DNA of 64,000 nucleotides from Sphingomonas sp. Leaf242 (GCF_001422045.1 NZ_LMLW01000009.1:460399-524398); one strand, 5' to 3'; positions 1 to 8,484 are shown, counted from the first letter of the stretch. A program made the numbers and translations. Notes: generated from the sequence alone by a model not told the origin.

Positions 1-296
1 GCAGCAATGAACCGGGTTCCAGCATCTTGCAGCTTCGCGAGGAAGGCGAGGTTACGGCTCAGTCGGTCCAACTTGGCGATAACGAGGGTAGCCCCTGTCA
101 CCTTGGCATGATGCAGTGCCTTGATAAGCTCAGGCCGATCATCCCGCTTGCCGCTCTCGACCTCGACATACTCAGCTAGGGGCTGGCAATCCCGCGACTG
201 ACAGAACGAGGCGATGGCAGCTTTCTGAGCATCTAGGCCCAAGCCGCTGCGGCCCTGCTTGGCAGTCGAGACACGGTAGTAGGTGACGGTTCGCAT
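1..296 (-). CDS. Serine recombinase (resolvase/invertase family), truncated by window edge
   Basis: The reverse strand from the ATG at 296 gives 98 codons that run off the left edge. The start MRTVTYYRVSTAKQGRSGLG carries the Y-x-R-V-S motif of the serine recombinase catalytic domain; Ser10 would be the nucleophile that forms the phosphoserine link to DNA. Further on, KLDRLSRN matches the conserved D-R-x-S-R segment of the same domain. The DNA-binding part lies outside the window, so resolvase, invertase and large integrase cannot be told apart. A strong sigma70-type promoter lies 26 bp upstream. With the AT-rich gene to its right it suggests a mobile or acquired segment. Confidence 0.85.
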   Translation of the reverse strand, partial: MRTVTYYRVSTAKQGRSGLGLDAQKAAIASFCQSRDCQPLAEYVEVESGKRDDRPELIKALHHAKVTGATLVIAKLDRLSRNLAFLAKLQDAGTRFIA

Positions 297-654
297 TGGC
301 TCGGTTCCCTGTTGCCAAGCCTAGATAGAACCGTTGTCCATAATTGTCAAACGCTCGTTAGGCTATTCTGGACAGAGCCGATGATGGATCGGTAGGCGAC
401 TGTGACACGTCATGCAGGGATGGAGAACCACGCGCGATAATGCAGGTCGCGCTAGGCGTGTCATAATCGCCTGAGGCTCGGACCGGGCATACGGGGTAAA
501 CCGGGCTCACTCTTGTCGGAGGGGCCCTCTCGCATATTCTTACCATTTTTCGGCCGTAGGCGGGTAAGCGATTGACTAGTTAGGCTTTGCATTCAAATAC
601 CACCTGAAACGACCGGGGCCAAAGTAATTGGCGGCAAGGTTCGTAGGGGGTGGC
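297..654. other. Intergenic region, 358 bp, no supported gene
   Basis: Apart from the recombinase promoter no convincing gene is seen. A 62-codon reverse frame (358-546) has no recognisable domain and no clear Shine-Dalgarno sequence. Base composition drops in GC toward the membrane-protein gene on the right. Confidence 0.5.
322..350 (-). promoter_or_regulatory. Sigma70-like promoter of the recombinase gene
   Basis: On the reverse strand a perfect -35 box TTGACA (345-350) is followed by a 17-bp spacer and the -10 box TATCTA (322-327). It points at the recombinase start at 296. Assignment rests on consensus match only. Confidence 0.6.
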
Positions 655-1563
655 ATGTCAGGAATAGAATCCGTTAAGGACTTAGTGAAGCCTCCATTCG
701 CTAATTATGACATAGTAGTATACTTTGGATGTGGTTTGTTTTCGCTGCCGTTTATCGTCCACTATACAGGTGGCTTGCGGGCTAATACAACAAGCTTCAA
801 TTTTGGTATAGAACCGCAGTTTGTCTCGACGCTCGTAACTACCTTAACTGTGCTATTTTCAGTTTATATTCTTGGGCATATAATCGCCTACGTCGGTAGC
901 CAGCTTATAGAGAAGCTAATGGATAGCTTCTTTGGTAAGGCCAGTACAATAGTTATACTGGGTACAAAGATAAGAAATACAAGTCTTTCTCAGGTTATTC
1001 GCGGGCAGCTTAAAAACAACGTAATAAAGAACTTCTCAAGGGCGACATGGCTGAGTAGTTTGATTAGGTGTTTAACGCATCTTCCCGCTTTGCCATCATA
1101 CTTTGGCATCCTTGTATTAGGATTTTTTGGATTTTACAGAACGCGCTTGTCTAGGGAGGTTCTCGCTGCGGCAAGCGCCAAGCTGAGCGCCATTCCAGTC
1201 CTAGACATCGAAATAAGAGTAGATACGGTGTGGTTTAAGCCACTGGAAGCTATCGTAATGAATAACAATCCAAGTGCAACCGCCCGAATGTATAACTATC
1301 TGGTGATATCGGGGCTATTCCGATCGATCTGCACAATATTACTGGCATCACTTTGGTTTGAAATGGCCTATGTATTATTGCGTATCTCTGGATACGATGC
1401 GCCTCAGGGGCTTCTCATGCTCGGCAATAGCAGTCTACCGTTTCAGCTATTTAGCTATGCGGCAATAAGCTTGGTGTATCTGTTCTCTCTTTTTTCTTAC
1501 CTGAAGTTTCAGCGGCGTTATGTTGAGGACGCAATATTCGCATTCGTGTTCGCTAAGGGTTGA
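655..1563 (+). CDS. AT-rich polytopic membrane protein of unknown function
   Basis: The 302-residue protein has about five hydrophobic segments: near residues 16-34, 60-85, 150-165, 225-250 and 265-285, with a basic stretch between the second and third. I do not recognise the family. The ATG at 655 is preferred over an in-frame TTG at 628 because GTAGGGGG lies just upstream of it. Codon use is unlike the rest of the window: AT-ending codons such as ATA, TTA and AAT are common, while later genes strongly prefer G or C in the third position. With the recombinase on its left and a tRNA-like 3' end on its right, recent acquisition is the simplest reading. No function can be assigned. Confidence 0.75.
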   Translation: MSGIESVKDLVKPPFANYDIVVYFGCGLFSLPFIVHYTGGLRANTTSFNFGIEPQFVSTLVTTLTVLFSVYILGHIIAYVGSQLIEKLMDSFFGKASTIVILGTKIRNTSLSQVIRGQLKNNVIKNFSRATWLSSLIRCLTHLPALPSYFGILVLGFFGFYRTRLSREVLAAASAKLSAIPVLDIEIRVDTVWFKPLEAIVMNNNPSATARMYNYLVISGLFRSICTILLASLWFEMAYVLLRISGYDAPQGLLMLGNSSLPFQLFSYAAISLVYLFSLFSYLKFQRRYVEDAIFAFVFAKG

Positions 1564-1666
1564 GCAAGCCAACGGTAAGGGCTTGCCCTAGCTAGTACAA
1601 AGGGCTAACACAAAGGTCCCGACGCCGAAATAAATACCCTTTGTTTTCCAGTGCTTAAGGGGATTT

Positions 1667-1691
1667 TAACCGATCCCCCTCGGCTCCACCA
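1667..1691 (+). other. Possible attachment-site remnant: 3' end of a tRNA or tmRNA
   Basis: The bases CGATCCCCCTCGGCTCCACC (1671-1690) followed by A have the layout of a T-loop end, a 3' T-stem strand, a 7-nt acceptor strand (CGGCTCC) and an ACCA end. No matching 5' half or anticodon arm lies upstream, so this is not a whole RNA gene. Such orphan ends are typical of the far att site of an element inserted in a tRNA or ssrA gene. GGCTCCACCA is compatible with the tmRNA end. The AT-rich gene lies left and ordinary GC-rich genes start to the right. Confidence 0.5.
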
Positions 1692-1799
1692 TTTCCGTTG
1701 ATGACCGGTTCGCCGGATATTTTTTAAACTGACATCGCAAATTGGTCGAACGCGGTTCGGGATGCGGCATCGCCACACCCCGAGACGAATGCCGCACGT

Positions 1800-3593
1800 C
1801 TAGAATGCAGCGGATAACCCTGCGAACGCCGAAACGCTGTTGCGGTCGTCGCGCAGCGCATAGCCGGCGACACCGGCGCGGAGCGACAATTGTCCCGCGA
1901 CATTGCCGTCCACCCCCATCGCATAGCTCATATAGCTGCGATCGGCGCGTTCGACCGTGCTCGTGAAGCTGATCGGGGCGCCCGTTGGCGTCATCGTCAG
2001 CGTGCGGGGATCGTCGTCGAATTCGCGCTCGTACCCGGCGCGTGCGAAGAATCGCACCGGTTCTCCGGGAACGGTGCGAAGGACTGCGCCGAAGCGGCCC
2101 GTCAGGCTTTGGATCTCCTGTTTGCCGAAGCTCGCCGCCGTCGAGAGCCCGCCGGCTTCCGCATAGCCGGCGATGCGAACACGGTCATACTGCGCCGCGA
2201 GGTCTGGGCCGAAGGTGAGCCCGCCGAACTTGACGAGGTCGACCGCGGCAGTCACTCGCCCGGCGACGTAGGTGCCGTCGGTCTCGCCCTCATGCGATCG
2301 GATCGCCGGGCCGAGCTGGACGGTGCGCCGAATGTGGCGGTAATCGATCTCGCCATAGGTCCCGTCCGCAAGCAGGCGGACCGCGCCGAGGTCACCGCGC
2401 GCGTAGCCGCTGACCGACCAGGCGCGGGGCTTGTAGCTGCCAGCGCCGGTCTTGAAGTCGCCGGTGCCGTCCGAATAGCCGCCCGCGAGACCGACTCCCG
2501 ATGCATCGCCGATCGCGAGGTCGGCGCCGGCAGTGCCGCTGAAGCCTCGCTCGGTGATGCCGACGCGCTGGGCGGAGGTGCCGCTCGAGTAATAATGATA
2601 GCCGGCGCTGCCGAACACCGACAGCGCGTGTCCGTCGCGTTGCGCGCCGCCACGCTCGGCGGCCTCGAACAGGTCGCGTTGTCCGCGGAGCATCGCCTGC
2701 GCCGCATAACCGAGGCCGGCGATCTGGTCGGGCGCCTGGACGAGGCTCGCCAGCGCCTGCCCCTGGATACGTTGCGTGATGCCGGCCGGGTGGACGCTGT
2801 CCGCTTGGATATACGTCTCGTTGGCGTTCGGCGACACGAGCGTCGCGCGCGTGCAGGCGAGCGACGAGGGGACGGTGCAGGCAACGCCGGTGATGTTGGT
2901 GTAGCCATAGGTCGCGGGGCTGGCGACGAGTTCGCCGAACAGTCGGTCGGTGTCGAAGTACAGCGCGTTGACGTTCGCCGCCGCCAATGCCGCAGCATAG
3001 GTCCGGTTGAACAGCTGGAGCCCGGCCGCGCCGCCGGTCTGAACCGCGAGCGTGACGATCCGCGTGGCACCCGCCGTCTGGAGCCGGCTGACTTGGGCTG
3101 CGAGCTGGGTCGCCGCAGTGGTCAGGATCGCGGTGTTGGTGCTTCCCGCCGCCTGAAACGCGAAATAGTCGTTTCCGCCGCCCTGGATGTAGACGAGATC
3201 GCGCGGACCGAACGTGCCGCCGGCGGCGAGGAAATTGCTGATCTGGGTCGCGACCGGGATCGATAGCGCGTTCGCGGCGGTCACGCGCGCGCCGCCGATC
3301 GCATAGTTGGTGCCGCCCTTGCCATAGACCGGGTCGAGCGACAGCCCGAGTCGCGCCGCGAGGACCTCGGGCGCAACCGGGTCGGGGTTGGTCGTGAAGC
3401 TGCCCGCATCGCGCGGCAGCCTGGGGTCCAGCGTCAGGTAATAGCCGCCGTCGGCGAGGCTGTCACCGAACACGACCATGCGGTTATAGGTCTCGGTCGT
3501 CGCGACACTGGCCGGGCCGGCGGTCTGTGCGTGGCCCGGACTCGCGACGCTCAGCACGGTCCCGAGCAGCAACGCCGTGTAGGTCGTCTTCAT
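1800..3593 (-). CDS. GDSL (SGNH) esterase/lipase autotransporter
   Basis: The 597-residue protein starts with a Sec signal peptide (cleavage likely after GHA, about residue 22). The SGNH block I motif VVFGDSLADGG puts the nucleophile at Ser45. GGGND supplies the block III Asn, and ADSVHP has the catalytic Asp and His. From about residue 320 to the end the pattern is an autotransporter beta-barrel, with alternating strands and a terminal Phe (SAAF) as expected for outer-membrane insertion. Known relatives such as Pseudomonas EstA display an ester hydrolase on the cell surface. The substrate is not visible from sequence. No operon partner is seen; it is the first core-like gene after the putative foreign segment. 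Confidence 0.88.
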   Translation of the reverse strand: MKTTYTALLLGTVLSVASPGHAQTAGPASVATTETYNRMVVFGDSLADGGYYLTLDPRLPRDAGSFTTNPDPVAPEVLAARLGLSLDPVYGKGGTNYAIGGARVTAANALSIPVATQISNFLAAGGTFGPRDLVYIQGGGNDYFAFQAAGSTNTAILTTAATQLAAQVSRLQTAGATRIVTLAVQTGGAAGLQLFNRTYAAALAAANVNALYFDTDRLFGELVASPATYGYTNITGVACTVPSSLACTRATLVSPNANETYIQADSVHPAGITQRIQGQALASLVQAPDQIAGLGYAAQAMLRGQRDLFEAAERGGAQRDGHALSVFGSAGYHYYSSGTSAQRVGITERGFSGTAGADLAIGDASGVGLAGGYSDGTGDFKTGAGSYKPRAWSVSGYARGDLGAVRLLADGTYGEIDYRHIRRTVQLGPAIRSHEGETDGTYVAGRVTAAVDLVKFGGLTFGPDLAAQYDRVRIAGYAEAGGLSTAASFGKQEIQSLTGRFGAVLRTVPGEPVRFFARAGYEREFDDDPRTLTMTPTGAPISFTSTVERADRSYMSYAMGVDGNVAGQLSLRAGVAGYALRDDRNSVSAFAGLSAAF

Positions 3594-3699
3594 GATACCC
3601 TCTCCCTGGCGGCGAAGGATCGTTGTCCTTCGCTCTGCCGGGATTGTCGGAGCCGTTTACGTCCGCGTCAATAGAGGGTCGTTTGGGGTAGGGGGCCGT

Positions 3700-4698
3700 T
3701 TAGACGAACAGCCCGACCAGCCAATAGGTCGCCGCGCCGATCAGCGCGGCGGCGGGCAGCGTGAGCGTCCAGGCGACGACGATGTTGCTGGCGACGTTCC
3801 AGCGGACCGCGGAGAGCCTCCGTGCGGCGCCGACGCCGACGATCGAGCCGGTGATGGTGTGCGTGGACGAGACCGGGATGCCGAGATAGGTCGCGGCGAA
3901 CAATGTGATCGCGCCGCCGGTCTCCGCGCAGAAGCCCTGCGCAGGCGTCAGCCGCGTGATCTTCGAGCCCATCGTGTGGACGATCCGCCAGCCACCCGAC
4001 AGCGTGCCGAGCGCCATCGCGGCCTGGCAGGACAGCACGACCCAGAGCGGCACGTGGAATTCGCCGCCGAGCAGGCCCTGCGAATAGAGCAGCACCGCAA
4101 TGATCCCCATCGTCTTCTGCGCGTCGTTGCCGCCGTGGCCGAGCGAATAGAGCGCGGCCGAGATCAACTGGAGTTTGCGGAAACGCTTGTCGACGCCGAG
4201 CGGAGTGAGCTTGAGACTGGTCCACGCGACGATCAGGACCAAGACCAGCGCGAGCCCCAGGCCGATCGCGGGCGACGCGAAGATCGCCAGAACGGTGGCG
4301 ATCACGCCCTTCCAGACGATCGCGCCGAAGCCGACCTTGGCGATCCCCGCGCCGAGCAGCCCGCCGATCAGCGCGTGGCTGCTGCTCGACGGGATGCCGA
4401 GCACCCAGGTGATGACGTTCCACGCGATCGCGCCCATCAGCGCGGCGAAGATCACCTGCGCATCGATGACGTGCGCCTGGACGATGCCGGTGCCGACGGT
4501 CTGCGCGACGTGGAGGCCGAACACCGCGAACGCGATGAAGTTGAAGAACGCGGCCCAGAGCACGGCGTATTGGGGTTTCAGCACGCGCGTGGAGACGACG
4601 GTGGCGATCGAGTTCGCTGCGTCGTGAAGGCCGTTCAGGAAGTCGAACAGCAGCGCGATGCCGATCAGGCCGATGAGGAGCGGGAGGGAGAGGATCAT
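3700..4698 (-). CDS. Inorganic phosphate transporter, Pit family
   Basis: The 332-residue polytopic protein has the two Pit-family repeats: FDFLNGLHDAANSIATVVST near the N-terminus and the related YSLGHGGNDAQKTMG and VSSTHTITGS segments later. Pit proteins import phosphate, often as a metal-phosphate complex, driven by the proton or sodium gradient. It lies 195 bp after the Nudix-DUF47 gene on the same strand, and DUF47 genes are commonly linked to pit genes. A palindromic repeat fills the gap, so co-transcription is likely but coupling is not tight. Confidence 0.9.
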   Translation of the reverse strand: MILSLPLLIGLIGIALLFDFLNGLHDAANSIATVVSTRVLKPQYAVLWAAFFNFIAFAVFGLHVAQTVGTGIVQAHVIDAQVIFAALMGAIAWNVITWVLGIPSSSSHALIGGLLGAGIAKVGFGAIVWKGVIATVLAIFASPAIGLGLALVLVLIVAWTSLKLTPLGVDKRFRKLQLISAALYSLGHGGNDAQKTMGIIAVLLYSQGLLGGEFHVPLWVVLSCQAAMALGTLSGGWRIVHTMGSKITRLTPAQGFCAETGGAITLFAATYLGIPVSSTHTITGSIVGVGAARRLSAVRWNVASNIVVAWTLTLPAAALIGAATYWLVGLFV

Positions 4699-4755
4699 GC
4701 GCGGCCGCCCGCGGTTACGCGGTTAAGGTGCACCGCCGCTCTCCCAACCACTTCA

Positions 4756-4859
4756 CCACCCCGGCGAAGGCCGGGGCCCAGTTGGAGAGGTCGCAGTAAC
4801 AGCGCACCTTCCTCCGTTATTGCCGTCCCCCAACTGGGCCCCGGCCTTCGCCGGGGTGG
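4756..4859. repeat. Intergenic palindromic repeat, family A
   Basis: An imperfect long inverted repeat with arms CCACCCCGGCGAAGGCCGGG and its continuation CCCAGTTGG, about 40 bp of loop, and the reverse-complement arm. A second copy with nearly identical arms lies at 32379-32485. The folded RNA would be a very stable hairpin between the DUF47 and phosphate transporter genes. Confidence 0.85.
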
Positions 4860-4893
4860 CGTTTCGTTGGAGCGTCGCGACTCGTACGACACC

Positions 4894-6027
4894 TCAAGCA
4901 TGGTCGATGACCAGCCCCTGGATCTCGTTCGCGACGTCTTCGAAGCGGTCGACGATCTTTTCCAGGCTGCTGTAGATCTCGCGGTTGATGATGAAGGTCA
5001 TCGGGTCCGCACTGATCTTCGAGGCCTGGAACAGCGCGCGAAGGCCGGTGTCGTGGATGTCGTCGGCATGACCCTCGATCTGGATCAGTCGCGCGGTAAG
5101 GTCGTGCAACCGGCCTGCGTTGGTGCCGAGCGACCGCAGCAGCGGGATCGCTTCCGCGGTGATCCGTGCGGCCTCGACGATGATGCCCGCCATGTCGCGC
5201 ATCTGCGGCGAGAATTCGGTGACCTCATACAGCGCGATCGCGTTCGCGGTGCCGTTCATCTGGTCGATCGCGTCGTCCATCACGCCGATCAGATCGGTGA
5301 TCGCGCTGCGGTCGAACGGCGTTACGAACACGCGGCGGACGTCCTGGAGGACCTCCCGGGTGATATCGTCGGCCTCGTGCTCGCGCTTGACGATCTCGGC
5401 GATCTGACCCTCGATCGAGCCTTCGCCGTGGAGCAGCCGTGCAAGCGCATCGGCGCCGGCGACCAGAGTCGCGGCATGCGCGTCGAACAGTTCGAAGAAC
5501 CGCCCCTGCTTCGGCATCAGCGACTGGAACCAGCCCAGCATCGGAATTCTCCTTTTCGCGCTCGTGCGCACGACGGGTAAGATACGTTGCGCGAGCGATG
5601 CCGGGATCGGCGGCTCACGGAAAGCAGCGATCAGCGCCTTCAGGCCGGGCTCATTGACAGCCTCCGCCGCACGATCAAGCGTAAACCAGCGTGTGTCGCG
5701 CTGATGACGTTCGGGCCAGTCCTCGACCTGCTCGACGAACGCGAGCGGAAACACGGTGACGATCATGTCGCGGTAGCGGCCGGTGCGGCGGCGCTTGCGG
5801 TACGCGAATTGCCCGACAGGAGAGGGGCATGGGATACCGCGAATGCCGGCTTCCTCATAGGCTTCCTGCGCCGCGGCCTCGTGGCTGGCGAGCCCCGTGA
5901 TGGGATTGCCCTTGGGAATCACCCAGCGGCCGGTATCGCGCGACGTGATCAGCATCACGCGCGCATGCCCGGCTTCGTCGATCACATAGGGAAGCGCGCC
6001 GATCTGTTCGATGGTCCGGGTCCTCAC
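4894..6027 (-). CDS. Nudix hydrolase fused to DUF47 (PhoU-like) phosphate-transport accessory protein
   Basis: One uninterrupted 377-codon frame starts at GTG 6027. Residues 1-150 form a Nudix domain; its box reads K-G-N-P...EAYEEAGI, with Leu and Gln at two positions usually Glu and Arg, as in the diphosphoinositol-polyphosphate-phosphohydrolase-like branch. Residues 163-377 are a DUF47 protein (MLGWFQSLMPKQGRFFELFD onward), an all-helical PhoU-like partner of Pit transporters. The junction codons K-R-R encode a strong Shine-Dalgarno sequence, and the internal ATG at 5541 alone would give a normal 215-residue DUF47 protein. So the locus may make a fusion, a free DUF47 protein, or both. The pit gene follows downstream, fitting a role in phosphate uptake. 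The Nudix substrate is unknown. Confidence 0.82.
   Translation of the reverse strand: MRTRTIEQIGALPYVIDEAGHARVMLITSRDTGRWVIPKGNPITGLASHEAAAQEAYEEAGIRGIPCPSPVGQFAYRKRRRTGRYRDMIVTVFPLAFVEQVEDWPERHQRDTRWFTLDRAAEAVNEPGLKALIAAFREPPIPASLAQRILPVVRTSAKRRIPMLGWFQSLMPKQGRFFELFDAHAATLVAGADALARLLHGEGSIEGQIAEIVKREHEADDITREVLQDVRRVFVTPFDRSAITDLIGVMDDAIDQMNGTANAIALYEVTEFSPQMRDMAGIIVEAARITAEAIPLLRSLGTNAGRLHDLTARLIQIEGHADDIHDTGLRALFQASKISADPMTFIINREIYSSLEKIVDRFEDVANEIQGLVIDHA
5539..5556 (-). promoter_or_regulatory. Internal ribosome binding site and start of the DUF47 part
   Basis: Read on the reverse strand, AAAAGGAG is followed by a 7-nt spacer and ATG (5541-5539). It lies inside the Nudix-DUF47 frame exactly where the DUF47 family normally begins. 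This is a near-ideal start signal, stronger than that of the upstream GTG at 6027. Confidence 0.7.
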
Positions 6028-6207
6028 GCCCGCGGAATCACGGGGAAAGACTGGAGCTTATACGCGGTTTTTACGCAAGGATAGCGGATCGGCGCTGGCT
6101 TTATGGGCGGTTAGCCGGGGCCCATTTCTGTCCCATTGCCGGACGCCGCCAGCTTAACCACTTTTGCCACTGGTCGAATTGGTAAACGCGACGTTAACGT
6201 TTTCATC

Positions 6208-6372
6208 ATGACCAGACGCCTAGTCCTCACCAACGAAGCCGCCCGCCATCCGCTGCGCCGATCGTTGCCGCCGCCGGTAGTCGCCAGCGCGAAGAACGAC
6301 GATCACGACGTGAAGCTTTTCCTGCTGAGTTTCGCGGCGTTCTTCACGTGCTTCTACAGCTTCATTTTCTGA
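6208..6372 (+). CDS. Small single-pass membrane protein, unknown function
   Basis: A 54-residue protein from the ATG at 6208. The N-terminal 35 residues are polar and basic; the end (KLFLLSFAAFFTCFYSFIF) is one hydrophobic, aromatic-rich segment reaching the C-terminus, as in tail-anchored proteins. An in-frame upstream start at 6136 would add 24 residues; the later ATG is preferred because the added part looks like untranslated leader. No function is known to me. It stands alone, with a palindromic repeat just downstream. Confidence 0.6.
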   Translation: MTRRLVLTNEAARHPLRRSLPPPVVASAKNDDHDVKLFLLSFAAFFTCFYSFIF

Positions 6373-6392
6373 GGCCTACGCACCCCTTTTTA

Positions 6393-6462
6393 CGTTCGTG
6401 CTGAGCGGAGTCGAAGCACCTGCTTTTGGCACTCCCCCTTCGACTTCGCTCAGCGCGAACGG
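6393..6462. repeat. Intergenic palindromic repeat, family G
   Basis: Inverted repeat with arms CGTTCGTGCTGAGCGGAGTC and the matching GACTTCGCTCAGCGCGAACG, separated by a short loop. A second copy lies at 40280-40345. It sits between the convergent ends of the small membrane protein gene and the transporter gene and may act as a bidirectional terminator. Confidence 0.8.
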
Positions 6463-6476
6463 GTTCAGGTGTGAGG

Positions 6477-7802
6477 CTACCCCTTCAGCGTCGGCAAACA
6501 CCCGATCGCGTCGTCGTCGCAGGCCCGGTGCAGCTTCTGTGCGAGCCATGCCGAGACGAGGCACATCGCCGCCACCAGGAACAGCATGTCCTCGGGCGTC
6601 ACGCCCATCGCGGTGATGCCGATGACGAGGATCGAACCGACCGTCATCGCGCCCGAGTTGACGACGTTGTTCGCCGCCACGGTCCGCGCGGTCTGGTCCT
6701 TCTCGACGGTCGTCGTCAGGAACGCGTAGAGCGGCACCACGAACATCCCGCCGGTGATCGCGATCGCGAGCAGAGTCGCTAGCACGGGAATCGCACCCGG
6801 CTGATGGATGAAGCCGGCCCAGTCGTAGAAGTGCCCCGGTGGCGCCGGCGTCCAGGTCCGCACCAGGAACGAGAACAGTAAGACGAATCCGCCCATCGCG
6901 ATCACCGATGCGGGCGAGAACTTCGCCGAGATACGCCCGCGCAACATCGTGTTGATTACCACCGAACCGATCGCCACACCGACCGAGAACACCGCGATTA
7001 CGAAGCTGGCGACTCGCTCGTCGGCGGTCAGCACGTTCTTCACCAGCGGCGGGAAGACGATGATCAGCACGGCGCCGATCGTCCAGAAGAAGCTGATCGC
7101 GATGATCGCCAAGAACAGCCGCGGGATGTGCAGCGTCGCGTTGATCAGTCGCCACGACGCCGTGAACGGGTTGTAGTCGAGCTTCAGCGGTGGGCCTTCG
7201 CGTGGCGCCGGCGGCACCTGGCGTCCGGCGAACCAGCCGATCGCGGCGACGACCAGCACGCTGGCAGCGGCGCCCTCGATCGGAATCCAGCCTGCGGTCA
7301 CGGTGCCCAGCAGGATCGCGAGATACGTCCCGGCCTCGACCAGCCCGGTGCCACCGAGCACATCACACGGTTTCAGATGCTGCGGCAGGATCGCGTATTT
7401 GATCGGGCCGAAGAACGTCGAATGCACGCCGAGGCACAGGACTGCGCCGAGCATGAGCCCGATCCCCAGCGACGGATGCCCTGCGCGCGCGACCATCAGG
7501 CCGGTCGCGCCAAGCAGCATGATGCCGATCTCGACCGTCTTCACGATCCGGATGATCCGCGCCTTGTCGTGGCTGTCCGCCAATTGTCCGGCGAGCGCGG
7601 ACAACAGGAAGAACGGCAGGATGCCGAGTCCCGTCGCCAGCGCGTTGAAATTGGCCTCCATCTTCGGGTCGTTGAAGACCGCATAGGTCGCGAACAGGAC
7701 CATCGAGGTCTTGAACAGATTGTCGTTGAACGCGCCGAGAAACTGGGTCGTGAACAGCGGGAGGAAGCGACGTTGCTTCAGCAACCCAAGGGCATTGAGC
7801 AT
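6477..7802 (-). CDS. MFS transporter, LplT-like (lysophospholipid transporter family)
   Basis: About 441 residues with around twelve hydrophobic segments. The N-terminal QFLGAFNDNLFKT segment is the hallmark of the LplT branch of the major facilitator superfamily, which flips lysophospholipids across the inner membrane for re-acylation. In many bacteria this module is fused to an acyltransferase; here it stands alone. The ATG at 7802 (MLNALGLLKQRRFLPLF) matches the usual start of the family; another ATG at 7841 would add 13 residues. The phospholipid-synthesis gene pgsA starts divergently 115 bp away, which fits a lipid role. The substrate is inferred from family only. Confidence 0.75.
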   Translation of the reverse strand: MLNALGLLKQRRFLPLFTTQFLGAFNDNLFKTSMVLFATYAVFNDPKMEANFNALATGLGILPFFLLSALAGQLADSHDKARIIRIVKTVEIGIMLLGATGLMVARAGHPSLGIGLMLGAVLCLGVHSTFFGPIKYAILPQHLKPCDVLGGTGLVEAGTYLAILLGTVTAGWIPIEGAAASVLVVAAIGWFAGRQVPPAPREGPPLKLDYNPFTASWRLINATLHIPRLFLAIIAISFFWTIGAVLIIVFPPLVKNVLTADERVASFVIAVFSVGVAIGSVVINTMLRGRISAKFSPASVIAMGGFVLLFSFLVRTWTPAPPGHFYDWAGFIHQPGAIPVLATLLAIAITGGMFVVPLYAFLTTTVEKDQTARTVAANNVVNSGAMTVGSILVIGITAMGVTPEDMLFLVAAMCLVSAWLAQKLHRACDDDAIGCLPTLKG

Positions 7803-7917
7803 GACGGGAAATAGCCCTGATCGTTGCGGTAATATGTCCAACCCTTAGCCGAGCGTCATCCGCGCGCCAACGCTTAAACCGGTTTCGCCGCGCGACCGAC
7901 CGGTATAGGGGTGGTGG

Positions 7918-8469
7918 GTGTTGAGCTTGCCTAACCTCCTGACATTGTCGCGGATCGTCGCGGTGCCCCTGCTGGTCTGGTTCCTGTGGTGGCCCGACTG
8001 GGAGGCGGGGTACGGCATCGCCTTCGTGCTGTATTGCCTGATGGGTATTACCGATTATTTCGACGGCTATCTCGCGCGGTCGAGCGGCGCGGTGTCGCGG
8101 CTGGGGATATTCCTCGATCCGATCGCGGACAAGATCATGGTCGCGGCGGTGATCCTGATCCTGGTCGGGACGCGCGATATTCCGGGCGTCCACGTCATTG
8201 CGGCGCTGGTGATCCTGCTGCGCGAGATCGCGGTGTCGGGGCTCCGCGAATTCCTGGCGCAGGTGCAGGTGTCCGTACCGGTTTCGCAGCTGGCGAAATG
8301 GAAGACGACGTTGCAGCTCGTATCGCTCGGCGGCATCATCCTCGGCGGCGCGGTGCCCGACATGGCCTGGGTCCACACCGTCGGCATCGTCGCGCTGTGG
8401 GGCGCGGCCGTCCTTACGCTGATGACCGGATGGGATTATCTCCGCGTCGGCCTGAAGCACATGGACTGA
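7918..8469 (+). CDS. pgsA: CDP-diacylglycerol--glycerol-3-phosphate 3-phosphatidyltransferase
   Basis: The 183-residue inner-membrane enzyme makes phosphatidylglycerol-phosphate from CDP-diacylglycerol and glycerol-3-phosphate, the committed step to phosphatidylglycerol and cardiolipin. The CDP-alcohol phosphotransferase motif D-x2-D-G-x2-A-R...G-x3-D-x3-D is present as DYFDGYLAR followed by GIFLDPIADK, near residues 43-68. Several hydrophobic helices surround it, and the N-terminus (LPNLLTLSRI) is typical of the family. The start is GTG at 7918. It leads a likely operon with moaD 15 bp downstream and moaE. Confidence 0.9.
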   Translation: MLSLPNLLTLSRIVAVPLLVWFLWWPDWEAGYGIAFVLYCLMGITDYFDGYLARSSGAVSRLGIFLDPIADKIMVAAVILILVGTRDIPGVHVIAALVILLREIAVSGLREFLAQVQVSVPVSQLAKWKTTLQLVSLGGIILGGAVPDMAWVHTVGIVALWGAAVLTLMTGWDYLRVGLKHMD

Positions 8470-8484
8470 ATAGGCATTACGGGC

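Noticed and set aside
358..546. 62-codon reverse frame left of the membrane-protein gene
   Set aside because: No ribosome site, no domain, unusual Pro/Ser/Arg content, and it lies in a likely regulatory gap.
1667..1691. Complete tRNA gene at the tRNA-like 3' end
   Set aside because: No D-arm, anticodon arm or 5' acceptor strand lies in the preceding 80 bases, so it is only an orphan end.
3592..5580. Forward-strand frame of 662 codons opposite the pit and DUF47 genes
   Set aside because: Its sequence is Arg/Asp/Glu-rich and crosses a palindromic repeat and two real genes on the other strand.
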